Assembly (NCBI GenBank): GCA_024233305.1
Contig: JACKPV010000036.1
Span: 62,001 to 126,000, forward strand
Length of the DNA stretch: 64,000 bases
Direction: 5' to 3'
Origin: Verrucomicrobiales bacterium
Lineage (GTDB): Bacteria > Verrucomicrobiota > Verrucomicrobiia > Limisphaerales > J093
Below the pieces are notes generated by a model. It was not told the DNA's origin. It did no database searches and saw only the letters and a list, made by a program, of their open reading frames with translations. A program made the position numbers and the translations under genes. This document shows, piece by piece, positions 17,046 to 24,710 of the stretch (position 1 is the first letter of the stretch; every line of letters starts with the position of its first letter).

Positions 17046-17496
17046 GGCTGAGGGTCGCCTTCCCGCCAAGCGGTCACGGTGACTCGCGACTCGCTCAGCC
17101 GCATCGATTCAACACGGGGTAGCCGCCGACGTGTAGTCGGCGCTGAAATCCAAGAGCTTACGCGGGCTCGTCGATTCCGATCAGCAGTCACCTTTCGGTG
17201 AATCGTCGCCCTCGGTAACCGGCAGCCCTATCCCAGCCGAATCATGCGCCGACTGCACGGCGGCGGCTACGAGTTACTGAACCGTTACGGCTCAGGGACC
17301 CTAACCTCCGGGCTTGTTCGGAGCATCGAGTTCATTCCCTCTGGTGGTTGACCCCGGGAAGGGCAGGCGGAGTCAATTCCGCACCCCGGTTCCGCGGGCC
17401 GACCGAATTCGGGCAGGCCCCGGATGCGCGCTTCGAGACCCCGTCGCTCCGGCCCGCTCTCGACATGCCCGCGCCGCCGCGGAACACTCGGCGCGC
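17046..17496. other. Intergenic region holding repeat copy B
   Basis: 451 bases without a gene. The second MITE-like copy occupies 17094-17295. The rest (17296-17496) has no supported gene; the open frame leading into the ABC ATPase from 17314 looks like noncoding GC-rich sequence and should contain that gene's promoter. Confidence 0.6.
17094..17295. repeat. MITE-like inverted-repeat element, copy B (202 bp)
   Basis: Same length and architecture as the element at 7070-7271: CTCAG at both ends, outer arms with CCGTA/CCGCA and TTCA, inner 25-bp inverted repeats at 17119-17143 and 17246-17270, and a 102-bp core. The arms are nearly identical between copies, while the core is clearly more diverged, as expected if only the ends are under selection for mobility or binding. 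No gene inside. Confidence 0.8.
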
Positions 17497-18657
17497 ATGG
17501 CCACCGTTGAGCTTGATCGCGTCAGCAAGCACTTCCCCGGACCAAACGGTTCCCGGGTGGATGCGGTGCGCGACCTCAGCCTGCGCGTTCGGGACGGTGA
17601 ATTCGTAACGCTGGTCGGCCCTTCGGGCTGCGGCAAGAGCACGACGTTGCGGCTGGTGGCCGGGCTCGAATTCGCAACCACCGGCACCCTCCGCCTCGAC
17701 GGACGGGACATCACCGCCGCCCCGCCGCAACAGCGCGGCGTCACCATGGTGTTCCAGGGCGGCGCGTTGTATCCGCATCTCACGGTGGCGGGAAATCTGG
17801 CCTTCGGCCTGCGCCTGCGTCGCGCCCCCCGGGCGGAAGTGGAACGGCGCGTCCGCGAGACCGCCGACCTCTTTGGATTGCGCGACCTGCTCGATCGGCT
17901 CCCTTCCACCCTGTCCGGCGGCCAGCGACAACGCGTGGCCCTCGGACGTGCCTTCATCCGGGAACCCGGCGTGTTCCTGCTCGACGAGCCGCTCTCGGAT
18001 CTCGATGCGCCGGCGCGGGCCGCGCTGCGACACGAAATCGGCCGGCTGCGTCAGCGGGTTGGTGCGACCTTCCTCCACGTGACCCACGATCAAGCCGAGG
18101 CCATGGCCCTCGGTGATCGCGTCGCCGTGCTGCGCGAAGGTGTCCTGCAGCAAATCGCGTCCCCTGGGGAGCTTTACGCCCGGCCGGCCAACCGGTTCGT
18201 GGCGGGTTTCATCGGGTCGCCGCCGATGAACCTGCTGCCCGCCCGGATAAGCAACGCGGGCGGAACGCGTGTTCTCACCTTGCCGTCAGCTTCGGGGCGG
18301 GCGGACGCCGCCACGCACGCGCTGCCGCCCGGGCTCGTCGCCGCGTTGAATACCCCGGACGGGAACGAGATCGTCCTTGGCTTCCGGCCGGAGCACGCGC
18401 GAATTCTCACCGACGCGACCGGCGCCGCCGGATTGCAGTTGGTCGGCCCCCTTGAGACCCGCGAGCCCGCCGGGGCCGAAACCTGGCTGCAACTCACCGT
18501 GGGCGGCCACCGGTTGATGTTGCGGACGCCGGGAGATCAAGCCGCGCCGCTGAAGACAATGGTGACTTTCTTCGTGCCCTGGAGCCGGATCTGTTTCTTC
18601 GCCGCTCCCGGCGGCGCGTTGCTGCCCCTGGCGGGTGGCGCCGCAGCTTGCGATTGA
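17497..18657 (+). CDS. ABC transporter ATP-binding protein (MalK/UgpC type)
   Basis: A 386-residue ATPase of the carbohydrate-uptake (CUT1) type. Walker A is GPSGCGKST, the Q-loop region is VFQGGALYPHLTV, the signature is LSGGQRQRVALGRAF, Walker B is FLLDEPLSDLD and the H-loop is HVTHDQAEAM, all intact. A C-terminal TOBE/OB regulatory domain starts near residue 240. The ATG at 17497 is selected because it begins the canonical MATVELDRVSKHF start; the frame is open upstream to 17314. No permease or binding-protein gene is adjacent, so this looks like a shared ATPase serving transporters encoded elsewhere. Confidence 0.9.
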   Translation: MATVELDRVSKHFPGPNGSRVDAVRDLSLRVRDGEFVTLVGPSGCGKSTTLRLVAGLEFATTGTLRLDGRDITAAPPQQRGVTMVFQGGALYPHLTVAGNLAFGLRLRRAPRAEVERRVRETADLFGLRDLLDRLPSTLSGGQRQRVALGRAFIREPGVFLLDEPLSDLDAPARAALRHEIGRLRQRVGATFLHVTHDQAEAMALGDRVAVLREGVLQQIASPGELYARPANRFVAGFIGSPPMNLLPARISNAGGTRVLTLPSASGRADAATHALPPGLVAALNTPDGNEIVLGFRPEHARILTDATGAAGLQLVGPLETREPAGAETWLQLTVGGHRLMLRTPGDQAAPLKTMVTFFVPWSRICFFAAPGGALLPLAGGAAACD

Positions 18658-18682
18658 CAATCGGTCGCGGTTTCCGTGACGT

Positions 18683-20095
18683 GTGCGCCCCGTGAACGCG
18701 GTTCTCTTCGGACTCGGCGGGTTCATCCTGCTGCAGCTCGCCATCGGCATCGTGGTGTCGCGGCGCGTCCGCAACACCGACGACTACTGGCTGGCGGGTC
18801 GGAGCCTGGGTTTCTGGATGGTGATGACCAGCGTCTTCGCGACCTGGTTCGGCGCGGAAACCTGTGTCAGTTCGGCCGGCGGCATGTATGAACGCGGGCT
18901 CGCAGGCGGGGCCGCGGAACCGTTTGGCTACGGGCTTTGCATCATCTTCCTCGGCTCCGTCTTCGCCCTGCCCCTTTACCGCCGCGGTTTGACGACCTTC
19001 GCAGATTTCTATCGCGGCCGCTTCTCGCCGGGCGTCGAGCGGGTCGCGGTGGTGATTCTCGCCCCGACCTCCATCCTCTGGGCCGCGGCGCAAATCCGCG
19101 CGTTCGGTCAGGTGGTCAGCTCGACCACCGGGATGGGCGTGACGCTCAGCATCGCAATCGCCGCGCTGGTGGCGATGGTTTACACCTCGCTGGGGGGGCT
19201 GCGCGCGGACGTCATCACCGACTGCCTCCAGGGCGTCATCATCATCCTGGGCCTGATCACGCTCGCCATCGTCATCGTGCATGATCAAGGCGGACCGGCC
19301 GCCACGGTAGCCCTGGTGGACGGCGAGCGCCTCCGGCTTTTCGGCGGGGATATGGGCTTTTGGGAAACGGTCGAAACGTGGGCGGTGCCGGTCTGCGGTT
19401 CGGTCGTGGCGCAGGAGATCATCTCGCGCATCCTCGCGGCACGCTCGCCCGGGATTGCCCGCTCGGCCACCGTGACCGGGGGCGTCTTTTACCTCCTGAT
19501 CGGCATCATTCCCGCATTCACCGGCTTGATCGGCTATGCCCTGCTGCCCGATCTGGACGATCCCGAACAGATTCTCCCTCAACTCGCCCGAACCCACCTG
19601 CCGCAGGTCCTCTACATCCTCTTCGTCGGCGCCCTCGTTTCCGCGATCCTTTCCACCGTGGACAGCAGCCTCCTGGCCGCGTCGGCGTTGTTGTCCCAAA
19701 ACCTCATCCTACCGTTGACGAAGAGCCCGCCGGAAGCGCTGCGCCTCTGGACCGCGCGCGCCGCGGTGGCGGGCTGCGGGCTCATCGCCTTCGGACTGGC
19801 CCTCAGCGCCGAGACGATCTACGGGCTGGTGGAAGCCGCCTCCTCGTTCGGCGGGGCAGGCCTCTTCGTCGTCCTGGTTTTCGGCCTCTTCACGCGCCTC
19901 GGCGGCGTGCAATCCGCGTTTGCAGCGCTGGTGACGGGCGCGGCGACCTGGATGATCGCCGGTTGGGGACTCGGGCTGGCCTGCCCGTATGTCGCCTCCC
20001 TCGGCGTGGCCACCCTGGCCTACCTGGCGACCAGCCTGCGCGACCGAACCGGCCGAACCGGCTTCAGAACACCGGCCGCCATCCAGGTCGACTGA
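18683..20095 (+). CDS. Sodium:solute symporter (SSS family)
   Basis: A 470-residue multi-pass inner-membrane symporter of the sodium:solute (SSF) family, with about 13 predicted hydrophobic segments. The N-terminal pattern RNTDDYWLAGRSLGFWM, the WFGAETCVSSAGGMYERG loop and VSAILSTVDSSLLAASALLS, which is close to the sodium-site serines, support the assignment. The start is GTG at 18683. It lies 25 bases after the ABC ATPase gene and may be co-transcribed with it, though there is no functional reason to link them. The solute is unknown. Confidence 0.88.
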   Translation: MRPVNAVLFGLGGFILLQLAIGIVVSRRVRNTDDYWLAGRSLGFWMVMTSVFATWFGAETCVSSAGGMYERGLAGGAAEPFGYGLCIIFLGSVFALPLYRRGLTTFADFYRGRFSPGVERVAVVILAPTSILWAAAQIRAFGQVVSSTTGMGVTLSIAIAALVAMVYTSLGGLRADVITDCLQGVIIILGLITLAIVIVHDQGGPAATVALVDGERLRLFGGDMGFWETVETWAVPVCGSVVAQEIISRILAARSPGIARSATVTGGVFYLLIGIIPAFTGLIGYALLPDLDDPEQILPQLARTHLPQVLYILFVGALVSAILSTVDSSLLAASALLSQNLILPLTKSPPEALRLWTARAAVAGCGLIAFGLALSAETIYGLVEAASSFGGAGLFVVLVFGLFTRLGGVQSAFAALVTGAATWMIAGWGLGLACPYVASLGVATLAYLATSLRDRTGRTGFRTPAAIQVD

Positions 20096-20206
20096 CCATC
20101 ATGGAATGGAAGTGATCGAGCCCGTGGCGGAATCGTGGCTGAAGATGACCCCTGCCCGGACCGCGATGCTTGCGTCGTCCCGGTCGGCGGCTAGGTTTGC
20201 CGCGAC

Positions 20207-21535
20207 ATGGCTGAGACACGGTTCAAACCACCTGGCCCAATCGACGCGGTGATCATCGGCGGAGGCCCTGCGGGGGCTTCGGCCGCCGCGGTCCTCGCCG
20301 AACACGGGCATTCGGTCGTCGTGCTCGAACGCGAACGTTTCCCCCGTTACCACGTCGGGGAATCGTTGCTGCCCTTCACCTTCGAGCCGTTGCGCCGGCT
20401 GGGTTTGATCGAGCGCATGCGGGCCTCGGCGTTCGTCAAGAAATACAGCGTCCAGTTCGTTTCCCCCTCGGGCAAGGCCAGTCAGCCGTTCTACTTCTTC
20501 GACCGCTACGATCGGGATACGGTGGCGCAAACTTGGCAGGTGCTCCGCTCCGAGTTCGATCAGATGCTCCTCGACCACGCCCGCTCCCGCGGCGCCACCG
20601 TGCACGAGGGCCTGAAGGTCACCGGCCTGCTGAAGGAAGAAGGCCGGGTGATTGGCGTCCGTGCGGTCGACGATGCCGCGCAGGCGCACGAGTTTCGCGC
20701 GCGGATGACGCTGGATTGCACAGGCAAGGAGGCGTTTGCGGCCGTGCGGGAGAACTGGCGGATCAAGGATCCCCGGCTGAACAAGGTGGCCGTCTGGACG
20801 TACTACGAAGGGGCGCAACGCGACGAGGGGATCGATGCGGGCGCCACCACCGTGGCGATGATCCCCGACAAGGGCTGGTTCTGGTACATCCCGCTGCATG
20901 AGGATCGGGTGAGCGTGGGAGTGGTGGCCGAAGGCCGGTATCTGGCCCGCGCCGGAGTGAAGGAGCCACGGCAGATTTTCGAGCGCGAGATCCAGCAGAA
21001 CCCCTGGATCGCCGGGCACCTGGCGTCGGGCCGGCAGACGGGGCCGCACTATCTCACCAGCGAGTATTCCTTCCATTCACGGTATTGCGCCTCGGAAGGG
21101 TTGCTCCTGGTCGGGGATGCGTTCGCCTTTCTCGATCCGGTGTTTTCCTCGGGGCTCATGCTGGCGTTGAAGAGCGGCGTGATGGCGGGAGACGCCGTGC
21201 ACGAAGGCCTGTTGGCCGGGGACTGTTCGCCCAGTCGCTTCGCCGAATACGCGCGGGTTTTGCGGGAAGGGCTCGAGAACATGCGCAAACTCGTCTACGC
21301 CTTCTACAACGAGAACTTCTCCTTCCGGCGGGTGATCGAAAAATACCCCGATCTGGCCGGCGACATCACCGACTGCCTTTCCGGCGATGTGAACAAGGAT
21401 TTCTCACGGCTTTGGGCGGCCACCCGCGAGTTCGCCGACCTGCCCGAGTCGCTGCCGGTGGGCGGACCGTTGGCGCCAAATGGCGAATGCCGAATGGCGA
21501 ATGCCGAAGCAGAAGAGCACGCCCAGCTTGGCTGA
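20207..21535 (+). CDS. FAD-dependent oxidoreductase, flavin-dependent halogenase-like
   Basis: A 442-residue flavoprotein. The FAD-binding GGGPAGASAA motif is at about residues 17-26, followed by ERFPRYHVGESLLP, the hallmark of the flavin-dependent halogenase/geranylgeranyl-reductase-like group. GWFWYIPL near residue 224 resembles the WxWxIP motif of tryptophan halogenases, and LLVGDAFAFLDPVFSSG is the second FAD-contact motif. Enzymatic outcome (halogenation, hydroxylation or reduction) cannot be settled. The last residues come from a heptanucleotide repeat tract (21483-21509), so the natural C-terminus may have been altered. A glycosyltransferase gene follows. Confidence 0.82.
   Translation: MAETRFKPPGPIDAVIIGGGPAGASAAAVLAEHGHSVVVLERERFPRYHVGESLLPFTFEPLRRLGLIERMRASAFVKKYSVQFVSPSGKASQPFYFFDRYDRDTVAQTWQVLRSEFDQMLLDHARSRGATVHEGLKVTGLLKEEGRVIGVRAVDDAAQAHEFRARMTLDCTGKEAFAAVRENWRIKDPRLNKVAVWTYYEGAQRDEGIDAGATTVAMIPDKGWFWYIPLHEDRVSVGVVAEGRYLARAGVKEPRQIFEREIQQNPWIAGHLASGRQTGPHYLTSEYSFHSRYCASEGLLLVGDAFAFLDPVFSSGLMLALKSGVMAGDAVHEGLLAGDCSPSRFAEYARVLREGLENMRKLVYAFYNENFSFRRVIEKYPDLAGDITDCLSGDVNKDFSRLWAATREFADLPESLPVGGPLAPNGECRMANAEAEEHAQLG
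21483..21509. repeat. Heptanucleotide tandem repeat (GCGAATG/CCGAATG)
   Basis: Four adjoining 7-base units alternate GCGAATG, CCGAATG, GCGAATG and a partial CCGAAG. The tract falls at the 3' end of the halogenase-like gene and in the possible 5' extension of the next gene. A related period-7 tract (CGAAATC units) lies in the vsr gene at 28345-28380. Confidence 0.75.
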
Positions 21536-21566
21536 GCAGGTCGATACGATTCGCCCGGTTCCTGGA

Positions 21567-22856
21567 ATGAACCTCGTCCAACTGACCCCCGGCGCCGGTC
21601 GCATGTATTGCGGCAATTGCCTGCGCGACAATGCGCTCGTGCGCATGCTGCGGCAGCAGGGCCACACGGTGACAATGGTGCCGCTCTACCTGCCGCTGAC
21701 GCTCGACGAAGCCGACGAAAGCGCCGCCACCCCGATCTTCTTCAGCGGAGTGAACGTCTACCTGGACCAGAAGCTCCCCTGGTTTCGGAGCGCCCCGGAG
21801 TGGGTGCGGAAGTGGTTTACCGGTCGCGGATTGCTGGGTGGGGTGGGGCGGTTTGCCGCGCGCACGCGGGCCGAGAAGGCGGGCGATCTGGCGCTCTCGA
21901 TGTTGCGGGGAGAAGCCGGCAACCAGGCGCGCGATCTCGAAGAACTCGTGGGCTGGTTGCGCACGCAACCGGCGCCGGACGCCTTCTGTCTCTCGAACGC
22001 CCTGCTGCTCGGCATGGCCCACGGCTTGAAAGCGGCCTTCAACGCGCCGGTGCTCTGCCTGCTGGCCGGCGAGGATGCCTTTCTCGATGCCATGCCCGCC
22101 CGGTTGCGCGATCAGGCCTGGCAGCTCATGGCCGAACAAGCCCGCCATGTGGATCGGTTTCTCGCCCCCACGCGCTACTTCGCCGACCGGATGACCGAAC
22201 GACTGCGCCTCGATCCGGACCGGATCAGCGTGCTCCCCGGCGGCGTCAGCCTGGAGGGTCTTGACGAATCAGCGCCCGTCGCGTTGCCCACGCCCACCAT
22301 CGGTTTTCTCGCCCGCATGTGTCGCGATAAGGGGCTGGATACGCTCGTAGAAGCCTACATCCTGCTCCGTCGACGCAACCGCGTGCCGGAAGCGCGACTC
22401 AAGGTCGGCGGGAGCTGCGGCCCCACCGATGAACCGCTGGTCAACGAGTTGAAAGCGAAGCTGCACGCGGCGGGCTTCCGGGGTGAAACCTCGTTCCATC
22501 CGAACCTGAGCCGCGACGACAAGATTGCGTTTCTCCGTTCGTTGAGCGTGTTTTCCGTGCCGGCGCTGTATGGCGAGGCCTTCGGGCTCTATCTCGTCGA
22601 AGCGCTCGCTGCGGGGGTCCCCGTGGTGCAACCGCGGCATGCCGCCTTTCCGGAGATCATCGAGATCACCGGCGGCGGCGTGCTCTGCGAGCCAGGTTCG
22701 CCCGAATCCCTGGCCGAAGCCCTCGAATCCCTGCTGCTCGATGAACCGCGCCGCCGGGCGATGGCCGCCGCGGCGTCACAAGCCGTCCGCCGTGAATTCT
22801 CCAGCGAGCGAACGGCGGCGGGTCTGCTGAGCGTGATCGAAGGACTGCGGCGGTAA
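21567..22856 (+). CDS. Glycosyltransferase family 4-like protein
   Basis: A 429-residue GT-B glycosyltransferase. The N-terminus NLVQLTPGAGRMYCGNCLRD is typical of a GT4 subfamily with a cysteine-containing start loop, and the donor-binding half contains FSVPALYGEAFGLYLVEALAAG, the E-x7-E region. The ATG at 21567 is preferred because it begins at the conserved strand; the in-frame ATG at 21480 lies within a simple repeat and overlaps the previous gene. No other polysaccharide genes are nearby, so it is separate from the large EPS locus. Acceptor and sugar are unknown. Confidence 0.85.
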   Translation: MNLVQLTPGAGRMYCGNCLRDNALVRMLRQQGHTVTMVPLYLPLTLDEADESAATPIFFSGVNVYLDQKLPWFRSAPEWVRKWFTGRGLLGGVGRFAARTRAEKAGDLALSMLRGEAGNQARDLEELVGWLRTQPAPDAFCLSNALLLGMAHGLKAAFNAPVLCLLAGEDAFLDAMPARLRDQAWQLMAEQARHVDRFLAPTRYFADRMTERLRLDPDRISVLPGGVSLEGLDESAPVALPTPTIGFLARMCRDKGLDTLVEAYILLRRRNRVPEARLKVGGSCGPTDEPLVNELKAKLHAAGFRGETSFHPNLSRDDKIAFLRSLSVFSVPALYGEAFGLYLVEALAAGVPVVQPRHAAFPEIIEITGGGVLCEPGSPESLAEALESLLLDEPRRRAMAAAASQAVRREFSSERTAAGLLSVIEGLRR

Positions 22857-22898
22857 CCGGCCTCCGGGCTGAAGGCCACCCGGAACATGGGGATCGCT

Positions 22899-23374
22899 CA
22901 CCGTGCTGGGCGGGCATGGCTTGAGAGAGGACACCGCGGAAGCCCGGCAAGAGTTCGAGCGGCGGACGGAAGCGCGCCGGGCACCGGAAAACGACGATGC
23001 GCAGTGGGAGCCGGTGCGGCGGGGGTGGTGTCTGGGAGGAGAGGATTTCCGGCAGGGATTGTTGGACCGGATCGAGGGGAAGTTGGGGGAGCACCATGCC
23101 GGGCACCTGCGAGCGGAGAGCGCGTCGGCCAAGGCCGAGCGGATCATCGGGGAAGAATTGCAACGTCTGGGTTGGACGCGAGCGGAGTTGGAAAAGCGCA
23201 ATCGCACCGCCCCGGAGAAGCTGGAACTGGCGGCACGTTTGCGCCGGGAAACGACGCTGACGATCAAAGAGATTGCCCAGCGGCTGCACCGGGGCAGTTG
23301 GAAGAGCGCCACCCCCCGACTCCACAGCCTGAAACAGAAGCGAGAGCGACAGGGCGTCACGTCATTGTTATAGT
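22899..23374 (+). pseudogene. 5'-truncated REP-associated (RAYT) transposase remnant
   Basis: This stretch encodes only the C-terminal third of a RAYT-family (Y1, TnpA-REP-like) transposase, beginning VLGGHGLREDTAEARQEFERR. The HUH motif, the catalytic tyrosine and the whole N-terminal nuclease domain are missing; upstream sequence is unrelated. It can be read from a GTG at 22903 but is unlikely to make a functional product. Its last 347 bases match the remnant at 29125-29471 with about 16 differences counted by eye. It ends in CATTGTTATAGTGACCCC, close to the terminal repeat of the second copy. Confidence 0.8.
23028..23374 (+). repeat. Direct repeat, left copy (347 bp)
   Basis: Equal in length to 29125-29471 and about 95% identical by eye. 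It corresponds to the shared C-terminal coding part of two RAYT transposase remnants and brackets the methyltransferase/GHKL island on the left. Recombination between the two copies would remove about 6.1 kb. Confidence 0.85.
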
Positions 23375-23499
23375 GACCCCCTTCTTGGGAAGGTCACGGC
23401 AGAAAAGAGACAGAAAAGAGGCTGAGTCCCGTCCTGTTTAGCGGAATGTCACTCATAGTCGATACACTTATAACCGACAATCCTGATATCCTCTCAAGA
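23375..23499. promoter_or_regulatory. Leader region of the island controller gene
   Basis: This gap between the transposase remnant and the HTH gene is markedly AT-richer than the flanks. It contains the C-box-like pair at 23451-23475. A possible promoter overlaps it: ATGTCA (23446-23451) and TATAAC (23469-23474) are 17 bases apart, the second within the right box. Assignment of these hexamers is tentative. Confidence 0.4.
23451..23475 (+). promoter_or_regulatory. C-box-like paired operator upstream of HTH controller
   Basis: ACTCATAGTC (23451-23460) and ACTTATAACC (23466-23475) are two 10-base boxes separated by 5 bases. The left box agrees with the ACTnATAGTC-type half of the C-boxes recalled from PvuII-type restriction-modification control regions; the right box is degenerate at its last positions. 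The pair ends 24 bases before the preferred ATG at 23500. Position and sequence fit autoregulation by the downstream controller. Confidence 0.6.
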
Positions 23500-23727
23500 A
23501 TGGCAAAGGTCGACCCGGTCCTGACAGCGTTTGGCTTCTCGTTGAAGAAGCAGCGTGAGGCCAGGGGGTTGACCCAGGAGACACTGGCGGAGAAGGCGGA
23601 GATAGATCGCACCTACTTGAGCGATGTCGAGCGTGGCACTCGAAACATCGGTATCAAGAACGTCGTCCGCCTCGCCAGGGCGCTTGGAATCAGCGCAGCC
23701 CAGCTCATGGAGGGGGTGGACGCATGA
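23500..23727 (+). CDS. XRE-family HTH protein, probable restriction-modification controller (C protein)
   Basis: A 75-residue single-domain helix-turn-helix protein (FSLKKQREARGLTQETLAEK then DRTYLSDVERGTRNIGIKNV). Size and sequence are like the C proteins that time expression of type II restriction-modification genes. The frame is open to an ATG at 23446, which would add 18 residues, but that start lies upstream of the C-box-like operator; choosing ATG 23500 leaves the operator 24 bases upstream of the gene, where C-boxes are normally found. The stop overlaps the methyltransferase start (ATGA), so both are probably translated together. Direct DNA-binding specificity is inferred. Confidence 0.8.
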   Translation: MAKVDPVLTAFGFSLKKQREARGLTQETLAEKAEIDRTYLSDVERGTRNIGIKNVVRLARALGISAAQLMEGVDA

Positions 23728-24695
23728 AGCAGGCTGCCACCCGGATCAGGGCAATCGATCTCTTCTGCGGAGCTGGCGGCAGCAGTTGGGGGGCGCGCGA
23801 GGCAGGGGTTGAAATCGTCGCCGCTTTCGATCGGTGTCCGCTCGCTGGCGAGGTGCACGCAGCGAACTTTCCGGAGTCCCACTTTGTTCTCGGCCACCTG
23901 GAAGACCACGACGTTGCTGCACTGGCCAAGGAGTTCGGTCCAATCAACGTGATCCTCGCCTCCCCGGAGTGCACGAACCACAGCCCGGCCAAGGGCGGCA
24001 AACCGCGCTGCGAGCAGAGCAGGGAGACGGCTTTCCAGGTCGTCCGGTTCGCAGAGGCCTTCAAGCCGCGGTGGCTGGTCATCGAGAACGTCGTGAACAT
24101 GCGCAATTGGGCGCGATATGCCGATCTCAAGAACGCTCTTGAGGACCTTGGCTATCAACTGAGGGAGCAGGTTCTGAACGCGGCTGAGTTCGGCGTGCCG
24201 CAGTCGCGCCAGCGCCTGTTCCTGCTTGCTGACCGCGAGGGAACCCCGCCCGAGGTAAAGCCCCCCAGAAAGGCCATTGCTGGAGTGCGAGGATTCCTCG
24301 AGCTGAACGGCAGGTACCGGTGGGCGCCGTTGCGCAAACCAAACAGGGCAAGGGCCACAATTGAACGCGCGGAGCGTGGATTCGCCGCCCTCGGCAGGAA
24401 GGAACCCTTCCTCCTCGTCTACTACGGCACCGACGGAGGTGGCGGTTGGCAGAAACTGGACCGTCCGCTGCGCACGATTACAACCGTGGACCGGTTCGCC
24501 ATCGTGAAGCCGGATCCGCAACACCGCCACGTCATGCGGATGCTGCAGTTACCAGAACTTCAGGCTGCGATGGGAATGCCAACAAGAATGAGATTTGAAT
24601 CCGGGACGCGCCGCGACCGCATCAAGATGATTGGCAATGCTGTTTGCCCGCCGGTGATGCGCGGAGTAATCAGAACCTTACTAACTTCCCGATAA
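23724..24695 (+). CDS. DNA (cytosine-5-)-methyltransferase
   Basis: A 323-residue C5 methyltransferase that transfers a methyl group from SAM to cytosine in DNA. Motif I is AIDLFCGAGGSSWGA, motif IV is ASPECTNHS with the catalytic cysteine (PEC instead of the usual PPC), motif VI is VIENV, motif VIII appears in SRQRLFLLA and motif X in MIGNAVCPPV. The protein is short, so its target-recognition region (about residues 185-270) is compact; the recognised site cannot be predicted. It is coupled to the controller gene by ATGA and lies 15 bases before the GHKL gene. Lower GC than the host genes suggests transfer. Confidence 0.92.
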   Translation: MKQAATRIRAIDLFCGAGGSSWGAREAGVEIVAAFDRCPLAGEVHAANFPESHFVLGHLEDHDVAALAKEFGPINVILASPECTNHSPAKGGKPRCEQSRETAFQVVRFAEAFKPRWLVIENVVNMRNWARYADLKNALEDLGYQLREQVLNAAEFGVPQSRQRLFLLADREGTPPEVKPPRKAIAGVRGFLELNGRYRWAPLRKPNRARATIERAERGFAALGRKEPFLLVYYGTDGGGGWQKLDRPLRTITTVDRFAIVKPDPQHRHVMRMLQLPELQAAMGMPTRMRFESGTRRDRIKMIGNAVCPPVMRGVIRTLLTSR

Positions 24696-24710
24696 AAGAG
24701 AAGAAGCGAC

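Noticed and set aside
23446..23499. 18-residue N-terminal extension of the HTH controller
   Set aside because: It would place the C-box-like operator inside the coding region, and controllers of this family normally start near the position of ATG 23500.
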